24,199 bases of DNA from JAVXNW01 sp036645575 (GCA_036645575.1 JAVXNW010000036.1:1-24199), one strand, 5' to 3'; numbered from the stretch's first letter, positions 6,868 through 13,775 are shown. Made by a program: numbers and translations. The notes: generated from the sequence alone by a model not told the origin.

Positions 6868-8064
6868 ATGGATTTTAACCTAAACGCGACGCCGTCGGGC
6901 AACCGCGTGCACATCGGTTTTTTCGGCCGCAGGAACGCGGGCAAGTCGAGCTTGGTCAACGCCGTGACCGGCCAGCAGCTGTCGGTCGTGAGCGACGTGC
7001 CCGGCACCACGACCGACCCGGTCTCAAAGGCCATGGAGCTGCTCCCGGTCGGCCCGGTCGTCATCATCGACACCCCCGGCTACGACGATCAGGGCGAGCT
7101 GGGCGAAAAGCGCGTCGGGCAGGCGCGGCGCGCGCTCAACCGCACGGACGTGGCGGTGCTGGTGGCCGACGCGACGCTCGGCCTTACGGATACCGACCGG
7201 ACGCTTTTGAAATTGTTCGAGGAAAAGGGCATTCCCTACATCATTGCGCTCAACAAGTGCGACCTAGCCCATTCGGAGGTGGCGTCCGCCCACCCGGTCA
7301 GCGCAAAGCTTGGCGAAGGCGTGCGCGAATTAAAAGAAAAGATCGCCCTCCTGGCGCAACGGGACGCGCCCAAAGCGCGCCTCGTGGGCGCGTGCGTCGA
7401 GGCGCTGCAAACGGTGATCTTGGTCACGCCCATCGACGCCTCCGCGCCCAAGGGGCGCATGATCCTCCCCCAACAGCAGGTGCTGCGCGACCTGCTCGAC
7501 GCCTCCGCTTTGACGATGGTCGTGCGCGAGAGCGAGCTTGCGGCGGCGCTTGCGCGGCTGGGCGGCGCGGTTGACCTGGTGATCACCGACTCGCAGGTCT
7601 TTGACAAGGTCTCAAGGATCGTGCCAACGCACGTGCCACTCACCTCGTTTTCGATCCTGTTTGCCCACTACAAGGGCTTTCTCGAGGCGGCGGTGCGCGG
7701 CGTGACAGCCCTTGACCGCCTGAACGCGGGCGATTTGGTGCTCATGTGCGAAGGCTGCACGCACCACCGCCAGTGCGGCGACATCGGAACGGTGAAGCTG
7801 CCTAATTGGCTAAGCGCCCATGCGGGAAAAGACCTGGCGTTTGAATTTACTTCCGGCGGCGACTTCCCGGACGACCTTTCGCGCTACCAAGTGATCATCC
7901 ACTGCGGCGGCTGTATGCTTGGCGAGCGCGAGCTGCTCACGCGCATGGAGGCCGCGGCGCGCCAAGGCGTTCCGTTCACCAACTACGGCGTGGCGATCGC
8001 GCACATGAACGGCGTGCTCAAGCGCAGCCTGTGCCTGTACCCGGCGCTTCAGGCGCTCTTATGA
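6868..8064 (+). CDS. hydF: [FeFe]-hydrogenase maturation GTPase HydF
   Basis: A 398-residue scaffold GTPase that carries the diiron precursor and delivers it to apo-hydrogenase. G1 is GRRNAGKSS (20-28), G2 contains PGTTTDPV, G3 is DTPG (68-71) and G4 is NKCD. The C-terminal cluster domain has the family motif CxH (C297, H299) and HCGGC (H345, C346, C349), which ligate the [4Fe-4S] cluster; extra cysteines occur at C294 and C303. A strong AAAGGAGGG at 6852-6860 precedes the ATG, three bases after hydE. Its TGA overlaps the ATG of the next gene, an ABC permease (ATGA), so the operon continues into a transporter, which is unusual for hyd maturase loci. Confidence 0.97.
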   Translation: MDFNLNATPSGNRVHIGFFGRRNAGKSSLVNAVTGQQLSVVSDVPGTTTDPVSKAMELLPVGPVVIIDTPGYDDQGELGEKRVGQARRALNRTDVAVLVADATLGLTDTDRTLLKLFEEKGIPYIIALNKCDLAHSEVASAHPVSAKLGEGVRELKEKIALLAQRDAPKARLVGACVEALQTVILVTPIDASAPKGRMILPQQQVLRDLLDASALTMVVRESELAAALARLGGAVDLVITDSQVFDKVSRIVPTHVPLTSFSILFAHYKGFLEAAVRGVTALDRLNAGDLVLMCEGCTHHRQCGDIGTVKLPNWLSAHAGKDLAFEFTSGGDFPDDLSRYQVIIHCGGCMLGERELLTRMEAAARQGVPFTNYGVAIAHMNGVLKRSLCLYPALQALL

Positions 8065-8894
8065 CGCGCGCAAAAAAACGACCCGACGCCCCGCTCAATG
8101 GGCGCGCGCCCGCCAAAGCGCCTTGGGGGGCCGGCCGCGTGCTCAAGCCGCTGACGCTTGTCGCGGCGCTGGTCGCGCTGTGGGCGCTGCTGGGCGCGTC
8201 GGGGCTGTGGAGCGAATACGTGCTGCCGGGGCCTGACAAGGTGTGGCGCGCGTTTGTGCGGCTGCTTGAGACGGGCGCGCTGCGCGAGGACGTATGGATC
8301 AGCCTCGTGCGCGTGCTCAAGGGCTTTTCGATCTCCTTTGCGCTGGCGCTGCTGCTCGGCGCGCTGGCCTCGCTCGCGCCGCGACTCTCGGCGTGGTACG
8401 ATCCGCTCTTGGAGTTCATGCGCAACGTGCCGCCCATCGCGCTGATCGCGCTGCTGATCTTGTGGTTCGGCATTGGCGAAACCTCAAAGATCATCGTGAT
8501 CGTGCTGGCGAGTTTTTTCCCGATGTTTCTGAGCATCCGCAAGGGCTTTGAGGGGTGCGACGCGCGGCTGCTCGCGGTTGGGCGCTCCTTTGGGTTTTCG
8601 CGCGGACGGCAGTTTTTAAAAATCGTGCTGCCCGCCGCCGTGCCGGACGTCCTGGTGGGCATGCGCATCGGCCTTGGCTACAGCTGGCGCGCGATCATCG
8701 GCGCGGAGATGTTCGCCGCGTCGGCGGGGCTTGGTCACCTGATCCTCTATTCCCAGCAGATGTCGCGCTCGGATCGCGTGATCGTGGGCATCATCATGAT
8801 CGGGCTTGTCGGGCTTGCGTGCGACGCGCTGTTCCGGCTGCTGATTCGCAAAATGCTTGGAAGAGGTGAGGCGTATGCCGTCGGGCAGGATTGA
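8061..8894 (+). CDS. ABC transporter permease, SsuC/TauC/ThiX type
   Basis: A 277-residue inner-membrane permease of the BPD_transp_1 family, in the branch that imports sulfonates, taurine, nitrate or thiamine precursors. It has about six hydrophobic segments and the family landmarks SEYVLPGPDKVWRAF near the first membrane helix and, in the cytoplasmic coupling loop, AVGRSFGFSRGRQFLKIVLPAAVPDVLVGMR. GLGYSWRAIIGAEMFAASAGLGHLI is the usual following segment. The start at 8061 was chosen because its ATG overlaps the hydF stop; an in-frame start ten codons earlier lies inside hydF. The ATPase and binding protein follow directly. The substrate is not determined by sequence. Confidence 0.92.
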   Translation: MTRAKKRPDAPLNGRAPAKAPWGAGRVLKPLTLVAALVALWALLGASGLWSEYVLPGPDKVWRAFVRLLETGALREDVWISLVRVLKGFSISFALALLLGALASLAPRLSAWYDPLLEFMRNVPPIALIALLILWFGIGETSKIIVIVLASFFPMFLSIRKGFEGCDARLLAVGRSFGFSRGRQFLKIVLPAAVPDVLVGMRIGLGYSWRAIIGAEMFAASAGLGHLILYSQQMSRSDRVIVGIIMIGLVGLACDALFRLLIRKMLGRGEAYAVGQD

Positions 8895-9603
8895 GGCGCG
8901 GGCGCTTGAAAAGCGGTTCGGGGCGCTGGCCGTATTAACGGGGCTCTCGTTTTCGGCCGCGCTTTCCGACATCTGCGTGGTGCTCGGGCGCAGCGGCTGC
9001 GGAAAGACGACGCTGCTCAACATCGTGGGCGGACTGGACGCGCCGGACGCCGGATGCGTCACCGGGCTTGAGGTGGCGAAAAGCGCGTTTGTCTTTCAGG
9101 AACCACGGCTCATGCCCTGGCTGTCGGTCGAAAAGAACATTGCCTTCGGGCTGGATCGCGCCGCGCGCGACCCGGAAAAGATCGCGCGGCTGATTGCGCT
9201 CACGGGCCTTGCCGGGTTTGAAAAGGCCCGACCGGCGGCGCTTTCGGGCGGCATGAAGCAGCGCGTGGCGCTTGCGCGGGCGCTGGCCGTCCAGCCGCAA
9301 TACCTGCTGATGGACGAGCCGTTCGCGGCGCTCGATTCATTCACGCGCGCGGCCATGCAGAAGGAGCTTCTGCGCATTCACGCCGCGAGCCGACCCGGCG
9401 TGCTGTTCGTGACGCACTCGGTGGACGAGGCGCTGGTGCTGGCCGACCGCATCCTCGTGCTGGCGGACGGCCGCGTCAAGCGGGAATACGCGCTCGGCTC
9501 GCTGCCCCGCCCGCGCGACCCACTCGACCCAGCGGTCATCTCCATCAAGAAGCGCATTCTGATGGACATCGAAGAACGGGACATCGAAGAAAGGACGGAA
9601 TGA
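8875..9603 (+). CDS. ABC transporter ATP-binding protein, SsuB/TauB/NrtD type
   Basis: A 242-residue cytoplasmic ATPase that powers the adjacent importer. Walker A is GRSGCGKT (38-45), the Q-loop glutamine is Q75 in FVFQEPRLMPW, the signature is LSGGMKQR (123-130), Walker B is YLLMDEP (143-149), the D-loop is ALD, and the H-switch is in FVTHSVDEAL. The FQEPRLMPWLSV sequence is typical of the nitrate/sulfonate/taurine subfamily. The ATG at 8875 has GAGGTGAG just upstream and overlaps the end of the permease gene by 20 bases. Its TGA overlaps an ATG of the binding-protein gene, so translation is coupled. Confidence 0.95.
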   Translation: MPSGRIEARALEKRFGALAVLTGLSFSAALSDICVVLGRSGCGKTTLLNIVGGLDAPDAGCVTGLEVAKSAFVFQEPRLMPWLSVEKNIAFGLDRAARDPEKIARLIALTGLAGFEKARPAALSGGMKQRVALARALAVQPQYLLMDEPFAALDSFTRAAMQKELLRIHAASRPGVLFVTHSVDEALVLADRILVLADGRVKREYALGSLPRPRDPLDPAVISIKKRILMDIEERDIEERTE

Positions 9604-9605
9604 TC

Positions 9606-10535
9606 ATGAAAAAACTAATCTGCCTATTGCTGGCGCTGGTCCTATGCCTCTGTGTCGCCCTCGCGGAGGAAAGCGACACGGTAACCGTCACCTATGTGAC
9701 CTCCCCGCTGAACGTTCCGACCATCGTGGAATTTGATCAATCGACCTTCCGCAAGCACCTCGCGGCGCTAGACGTCGGGGTAGGCTATTCGGAATTGACC
9801 ACCGGGCCTGAGCAGACGCAGGCGCTGGCCTCGGGCGACATTCAGTTCCTGTTCGCGGTCGGCGCGACGAGCGTCATCCTCTCGGCCGCCAACGGCGCGG
9901 ACATCCGCATCATTAGCCTCTACAGCCGCTCTCCCAAGGCGTTCCGGCTGCTTTCCTCGGACGCGGCCATTGCCGCCCCGGCGGACCTGCGCGGCAAGAC
10001 GATCGTCGGCCCGGCGGGCACGATTCTGCACGAGTTGCTCGTCTCCTACTTAGCCAGCGCGAACATGACGCTCTCGGACGTCAACTTCGTCGATATGACC
10101 ATTCCCAACGCCATGGCGGCGCTCACCGGCGGCAGCGCGGACGCGGCGCTGATCGCGGGCGTAGCGGCCTACAACCTCGCGCGCGACGGCTACCACGTGG
10201 TCACCACGGGCGAAGGCCTCGTGGACGCGACGATCGCCGTCGCGACATCGGGCAAGTTCCTTTCCGAGCGCCCCGACGTGGTCAAGGCCTTCCTCGCGGC
10301 GCAAAGGGAAGTGCTGACGTTTATGGAGGCGCACCCGGAGGACACCAAGGCGCTCGTGTGCGAAAAGCTCGAAATGCCCCTTGAGGCGGTCGAGGAGATG
10401 TACGCCTACTACGATTTCAGCATGGACATCACCGACCGCGACATCGCGGGCATGGAAAAGACGGTTCGCTTCATGCTGGACAACGGCATGATCGATTCAC
10501 CCGTCGATATCCCCGCACTGATCGCGCAACCGTAG
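9606..10535 (+). CDS. ABC transporter substrate-binding protein, NMT1/SsuA-like
   Basis: A 309-residue exported binding protein for the importer. An N-terminal Sec signal peptide is plain (MKK, a leucine-rich core, then a likely signal-peptidase I site after VALA, residue 21); no proper lipobox cysteine is seen, although two cysteines lie inside the hydrophobic core. The mature part follows the periplasmic-binding-protein type 2 pattern: AAPADLRGKTIVGPAGTILHELLVSYL, then MTIPNAMAALTGGSADAALIAG. ATG 9606 is preferred over ATG 9600 because AGGACGG at 9592-9598 is well spaced for it. The ligand is unknown; family members bind sulfonates, nitrate, thiamine precursors or other small organics. The last codons and stop lie in a 40-bp repeat that is duplicated just downstream. 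Confidence 0.9.
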   Translation: MKKLICLLLALVLCLCVALAEESDTVTVTYVTSPLNVPTIVEFDQSTFRKHLAALDVGVGYSELTTGPEQTQALASGDIQFLFAVGATSVILSAANGADIRIISLYSRSPKAFRLLSSDAAIAAPADLRGKTIVGPAGTILHELLVSYLASANMTLSDVNFVDMTIPNAMAALTGGSADAALIAGVAAYNLARDGYHVVTTGEGLVDATIAVATSGKFLSERPDVVKAFLAAQREVLTFMEAHPEDTKALVCEKLEMPLEAVEEMYAYYDFSMDITDRDIAGMEKTVRFMLDNGMIDSPVDIPALIAQP

Positions 10536-10583
10536 GCCGCCCGACGATATCCCCCTGCTGATCGCGCAACCGTAGGCCGCCCG
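10505..10583 (+). repeat. Tandem pair of a TAGGCCGCCC repeat, first copy covering a stop codon
   Basis: Two near-identical 39-base copies (10505-10543 and 10545-10583, offset 40) run from CGATATCCCC through CTGATCGCGCAA to CCGTAGGCCGCCCG, differing only in a few bases after CGATATCCCC. The first copy contains the end of the binding-protein gene, including its TAG at 10533-10535. The same core occurs as another tandem pair at 18306-18357. Confidence 0.85.
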
Positions 10584-10603
10584 CCAAATCCTTGCGCGAT
10601 CAG
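10558..10603. terminator. Perfect 12-bp inverted repeat after the ABC operon (possible terminator or RNA stabiliser)
   Basis: CTGATCGCGCAA (10558-10569) pairs perfectly with TTGCGCGATCAG (10592-10603) around a 22-base loop that contains the TAGGCCGCCC core. A TCTTTT follows eight bases later, so it is a poor intrinsic terminator; protection of the 3' end is equally possible. The left arm is also present in the first repeat copy inside the coding region, giving two mutually exclusive pairings. Confidence 0.5.
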
Positions 10604-10798
10604 TCGCCACTCTTTTGTGCCCCGCCATAGGCGCTATGTTCTGCCTCCTCGCGCTGCTTTTTTGAACCGACGCCGCGTATAGCTGAAAACCCGGCCGTCC
10701 CGCGCCGCAATATTCGGACTTTTCGCCCCAAAATTGTGCGTAATTTCCGCACTTACACAATAAACACCTCAATTCAATCTACTCTTCACCCCCATCCC
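10604..10798. other. Gene-free spacer between ABC operon and tRNA
   Basis: I see no coding frame with a ribosome site, no strong inverted repeat and no RNA gene in this part of the 319-base gap. It becomes AT-rich toward the tRNA promoter. Confidence 0.6.
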
Positions 10799-10827
10799 TT
10801 GCTTTTTAAGCCAAAATCGTGTATTAT
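10799..10827 (+). promoter_or_regulatory. Promoter of tRNA-Thr
   Basis: TTGCTT at 10799-10804 and TATTAT at 10822-10827 are separated by 17 bases, placing the transcription start around 10834, about 20 bases before the mature tRNA. Confidence 0.65.
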
Positions 10828-10854
10828 ATTTCTTGCGCACGTTAATCCGATCGC

Positions 10855-10930
10855 GCTGATGTAGCTCACTCGGTAGAGCACTTCCTTGGTAAGGAAGAGG
10901 TAATGGGTTCGATTCCCATCATCAGCTCCA
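10855..10930 (+). tRNA. tRNA-Thr (anticodon GGT)
   Basis: A complete 76-base cloverleaf. The acceptor stem is GCTGATG/CATCAGC (10855-10861 with 10920-10926). The D stem is GCTC/GAGC, and the anticodon stem CTTCC/GGAAG encloses the loop TTGGTAA with anticodon GGT (10888-10890), reading ACC and ACU. The T stem ATGGG/CCCAT encloses TTCGATT. A discriminator T and an encoded CCA (10928-10930) follow. Confidence 0.98.
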
Positions 10931-10953
10931 TATCACCACAAGCACTGTGATGC

Positions 10954-10986
10954 AAAACAGCCACCGTTTTTAGCGGTGGCTGTTTT
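10954..10986. terminator. Bidirectional intrinsic terminator between tRNA-Thr and feoB locus 2
   Basis: AAAACAGCCACCG (10954-10966) pairs perfectly with CGGTGGCTGTTTT (10974-10986) with a seven-base loop. T-runs occur on both strands, so it can end the tRNA transcript (+) and the convergent feoB transcript (-), whose stop is at 11018. Confidence 0.95.
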
Positions 10987-11017
10987 GTCATCTTTTGCAA
11001 CCGCCCCATTGATTTTT

Positions 11018-13048
11018 TTATAGGCACCAGCTGGCGACGCGGTAGGTGATGAAGGAGAGGGCGAGGGCCATCAGCAGGTAGTAGGCGGCGAGCTTGAAAG
11101 TGAGGCGCGGGGAGCGGGTCTCTTGGCGGGTGGCGGTGAGCGCCATGACGCAGGGGACGTTGAAGGTGAAGGCGAAGATGAACGCGAGGGCCTCGGGGCG
11201 CGTGACTTCGGCGCGCAGCGCGGCCACCGCGCCGCCCCGCGCGCCCGCAAAGAGCATCGACAGCGCGCCGAGCGCCGCTTCCTTGCTGAGCGCGGAGGCG
11301 AGAAACGCCATGAACATGCGCCAACCCATGCCCCATGCGCGCGTGACCGGGTCGATCGCCGCACCCACGCAGTGAATGACGCTTTGCCCGCCCGGGGTAA
11401 GCGGACGCGATAGCAGCCAAAAAACCAGCGACACGCAGCCTATGACGCGCACCGCCCGCACAAATATGCGCCCCACGCGCAGAAATACCGAGCGCAGCAA
11501 ATTCCCCCACTTGGGCTGGTGGTAGGGCGGAAGCTCCATCGCAAGCCCGGTTCGCTCGCTTGCGGGCGCGAGGGTCGTGCCGAACACGCGCGCGGTCAGG
11601 AGCATATGCGCGATCATCACGGCGAATATGCCCAGCAGCACGAGCGGCGCGCCCCAGCCAAAGAAGGTGACGGCGACAAGCGGCACCACCGACCAAGTCG
11701 CCGCGCATGGAATCGCCCAGCTGAGTGCAATGGTCAGCGCGCGCTGCCCCCAGGAATCGATCACGCGCGCGCCGGACACGCCGCCCGTCGTGCAGCCAAA
11801 GCACACGATCATCGGCATGAGTGACTTGCCCTGCAAGCCCAACCGCGCCATCGCGCCGTCAAATATGAACGATATGCGCGCCATGAACCCGACCTCCTCG
11901 ATCACCGCGAACACCAGCGTGACGCCAAGCACAAAGCCCACCATGTTGACGGCGAGGTAGAGCGTGTTGAGGCAGGTTTCGCACAGTAGGCGAACCAGCG
12001 GGTCAGGCGCGCCCATGCGGAAAAGTCCCTGCGCCATGGGTCGCGCGAGTTCGGGAATCCGCTCGGCCAGCGCAATGAAGGGAAGGGCCGGAAGGTAGGA
12101 AAAGACGAGCGCCAGGAGTAGCGCCAGAACGGCCATGGGCGCGCCCATGTAGCGGTGTGTCATCAGGCGGTCGAGCGGCGAGAGCCTTGGCGCTTTTTTT
12201 AAAGGCGCGCTGACCGCGCCGCGCAGCAGTTGGGAAATCCAGTCAAACTTGCACGCGGCGGTCTTTGTGACGCCCTCGTTTTCGGAGAGCGGCGCGCGCA
12301 TTGACCGCCTGTCAAGCACCGCGCGGTCGCCCTCCAGCGCCTTTGCGGCGAGCCACATAGGGGTGCAGACGCCGTCCGGGCGCATACTAGGTAGAAGGTT
12401 TGCGTAGACGGAGCCAAGGGCCAAGTACGCTTGAAATAGCGCGTCGGTGTCAAGAAGACGCCTGTCTTTGAGCGCGCGGCGCACGGCGTGCATGAAGCGC
12501 GCGTTTGCGCCGCGCTCGGCGGCGACGATCGGGATGACCGGCACATTGAGCCGCCTTTCCAGTAGCGCCGTATCGATCGTCTTGCCCTGCGCGCGGGCGA
12601 CGTCGATCATGTTGATCAGCAAGATGATCGGCAACGCGATCCCGGCGTAATCCGCCAGCATGAATAGGCTCCGCTCGAGCTGGGATGCGTCGGCGAGGAC
12701 GCACACGATGTCGGCCTGCCCGGATAGGATGTAGTCGCGCGTGACGGCCTCCTCGAGGGAGTTGGCGGATAGGCTGTAGCTGCCCGGCAGATCGACGATG
12801 TGGTAGGTCACGCCCTGATCGATCAGGACGCCCTGCTTGCGCTCCACCGTCTTGCCGGGCCAATTGCCCACAGGCTGATTTTCGCCGGTCAGCGCGTTAA
12901 AAAGGGTAGACTTGCCCGCGTTAGGCTGACCCAATAGCGCGATCACGGGCGCGGCGGACTTGCCCGCGTTAGGCTGACCCAATCGCGCGATCACGGGCGC
13001 GGCGATTTTTCCCGCGTTGGGCGAGGGAATGGGCGTACTTGTCGTCAT
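11018..13048 (-). CDS. feoB: Ferrous iron transport protein B (FeoB, locus 2) with duplicated P-loop segment
   Basis: A 676-residue FeoB-type GTPase-permease, clearly diverged from the feoB at 2313-4439. The working G1 is GQPNAGKST (40-48), followed by GNWPGKTV, G3 DLPG (86-89) and G4 NMID (146-149). The membrane domain has CFGCTTGGVSGARVIDS, AIPCAATWSVVPL and, near the C-terminus, FNVPCVMALTATRQE. The start at 13048 overlaps the upstream feoA stop (ATGA). The first 39 residues are unusual: they contain a second full GQPNAGKS (24-31) and a partial PNAGK (10-14), produced by a 48-bp tandem duplication. Only the third copy continues into a G domain. Metal specificity (Fe versus Mn or another ion) cannot be read from the sequence. 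Confidence 0.94.
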   Translation of the reverse strand: MTTSTPIPSPNAGKIAAPVIARLGQPNAGKSAAPVIALLGQPNAGKSTLFNALTGENQPVGNWPGKTVERKQGVLIDQGVTYHIVDLPGSYSLSANSLEEAVTRDYILSGQADIVCVLADASQLERSLFMLADYAGIALPIILLINMIDVARAQGKTIDTALLERRLNVPVIPIVAAERGANARFMHAVRRALKDRRLLDTDALFQAYLALGSVYANLLPSMRPDGVCTPMWLAAKALEGDRAVLDRRSMRAPLSENEGVTKTAACKFDWISQLLRGAVSAPLKKAPRLSPLDRLMTHRYMGAPMAVLALLLALVFSYLPALPFIALAERIPELARPMAQGLFRMGAPDPLVRLLCETCLNTLYLAVNMVGFVLGVTLVFAVIEEVGFMARISFIFDGAMARLGLQGKSLMPMIVCFGCTTGGVSGARVIDSWGQRALTIALSWAIPCAATWSVVPLVAVTFFGWGAPLVLLGIFAVMIAHMLLTARVFGTTLAPASERTGLAMELPPYHQPKWGNLLRSVFLRVGRIFVRAVRVIGCVSLVFWLLSRPLTPGGQSVIHCVGAAIDPVTRAWGMGWRMFMAFLASALSKEAALGALSMLFAGARGGAVAALRAEVTRPEALAFIFAFTFNVPCVMALTATRQETRSPRLTFKLAAYYLLMALALSFITYRVASWCL
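12909..13004 (-). repeat. 48-bp tandem duplication of the FeoB P-loop coding segment
   Basis: Two 48-base units, 12909-12956 and 12957-13004, differ at one base, and a degraded partial third unit runs to about 13020. Each encodes sixteen residues including GQPNAGKS. Because 48 is a multiple of three, the frame is kept. Confidence 0.93.
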
Positions 13049-13284
13049 GCGCGCGCCTCCTTGGGTTCGATTTCGATCAAGCCGCAGTCGCCGCGGTTGA
13101 TGGCCAGGAGCGTATCCCGGGCGTATAAGAGCATCGGCCGGCGCGGCTGATTCAAGAGCACGGCGACATGGCAGCCGGGCGTAAGGCCGAGTGCCGTGAC
13201 GCGGCTTAAAAAGCGACGATCGCCCGCAATGCCGGTGATGACGCCCTCCGACCCAGCACGCGCTGCCGATAGTCTCATGACCAA
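13045..13284 (-). CDS. feoA: FeoA-family protein, SH3-like (locus 2)
   Basis: A 79-residue small SH3-fold protein of the FeoA family, expected to act on the FeoB encoded immediately downstream. Family marks are GSEGVITGIAGDRRFLSRVTALGLTPGCHV (r.L..lGl.pG..v) and a strand with DTLLAINRGDCGLIEIEP. TTG at 13284 was chosen because GAGGAGG lies nine bases upstream on the minus strand; ATG at 13278 would leave about fifteen bases. Its stop overlaps the feoB start by four bases. The protein is quite different from the FeoA at 4436-4699, so the two Feo operons are not a recent duplication. Confidence 0.85.
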   Translation of the reverse strand: MVMRLSAARAGSEGVITGIAGDRRFLSRVTALGLTPGCHVAVLLNQPRRPMLLYARDTLLAINRGDCGLIEIEPKEARA

Positions 13285-13440
13285 TTGACGCCGCCTCCTC
13301 TGCGCTTTTCTCCGCGCTTGAGGATATGCCCGAGCGGGACAAGAGATGAGGCGCGGTTGAATATTGTGGCAAGCGCGCGCCTCAACGTTCTAAGCGCCCC
13401 CCGCGCCCCTCGCGTCTCCCCCGCCTCCCCCGCCTCCAAC

Positions 13441-13708
13441 CCTTGCCGCAGCAAAGATGTCGTCAAGGCTTCAAGCCTTGTGCGAGCCGGCGGCAGCGCC
13501 GGTCGCTTGTCGCAACAAGCGAAATACCTCGTACTTCGAACCTCGACCCCGTCGCCCTCGCCCCAACGCCTCCTCGCCCATCGGCAAAATCCCCCGAACC
13601 CCGTAGCCGATGGGCGAGGGGACCGTCCGGCGCAGCCGCAGGAATGCTCGCAGCGCTAGAACATTGTCACTAACTCAAGAGATCGCCCGACCGTATTCGG
13701 GCTATCTC
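13441..13708. other. Gene-free hairpin-rich region upstream of rpsO
   Basis: Part of a 707-base gap between divergent feoA and rpsO. Besides the three-hairpin element it holds TTGC-CGCA-GCAA at 13443-13454 (same CGCA loop as the element), a 14-bp perfect stem CCTCGCCCATCGGC (13572-13585) with GCCGATGGGCGAGG (13606-13619), and a stem GAGATCGCCCGA (13679-13690) with TCGGGCTATCTC (13697-13708, one mismatch). None has a T-run, so they are not ordinary terminators. Between 13285 and 13440 I see nothing but pyrimidine-rich sequence. Confidence 0.7.
13462..13531 (+). repeat. Dispersed three-hairpin element, copy A
   Basis: Hairpin 1 is CAAGGC-TTCAA-GCCTTG (13464-13480). Hairpin 2 is CCGGCG-GCAG-CGCCGG (13487-13502). 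Hairpin 3 is CGCTTGT-CGCA-ACAAGCG (13504-13521). A short tail GAAATACCTCG follows. Copy B at 24127-24196 has the same layout with compensatory pair changes. No transposase or terminal repeats are seen. Confidence 0.88.
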
Positions 13709-13775
13709 GCGTTCTTCCCCGCGTTCTTCCTCCGCGTTTTTCCCCGCGTCCTTCCCCGCGTTCTTCCCCGCGTTC
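13709..13775. repeat. 12-bp tandem repeat, about 5.5 copies
   Basis: Five units of the form GCGTTCTTCCCC (one with a 1-base insertion, two with single changes) plus a half unit run without spacers, 117 bases before the likely rpsO transcription start. It is a simple minisatellite-like array; no function is evident. Confidence 0.88.

Noticed and set aside
5824..8064. A complete hydEFG cassette
   Set aside because: Only HydE and HydF are present. I looked in all frames around them for a ThiH/HydG-like radical SAM protein and saw none within the window.
10799..10930. tRNA-Thr as an integration (att) site
   Set aside because: No integrase, no repeated tRNA 3' end and no mobile genes were found on either side.
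10932..10951. ATCAC-N10-GTGAT as a Crp operator
   Set aside because: The spacing is wrong for TGTGA-N6-TCACA and the site lies between a tRNA and its terminator.
13285..13659. 124-codon + strand frame upstream of rpsO
   Set aside because: It runs through the hairpin repeats and has no ribosome site; copy B has a one-base length difference, so the reading frame of the element is not preserved while its pairing is.
13709..13775. CRISPR array
   Set aside because: Units of 12 bases with no spacers and no cas genes; a simple tandem repeat.
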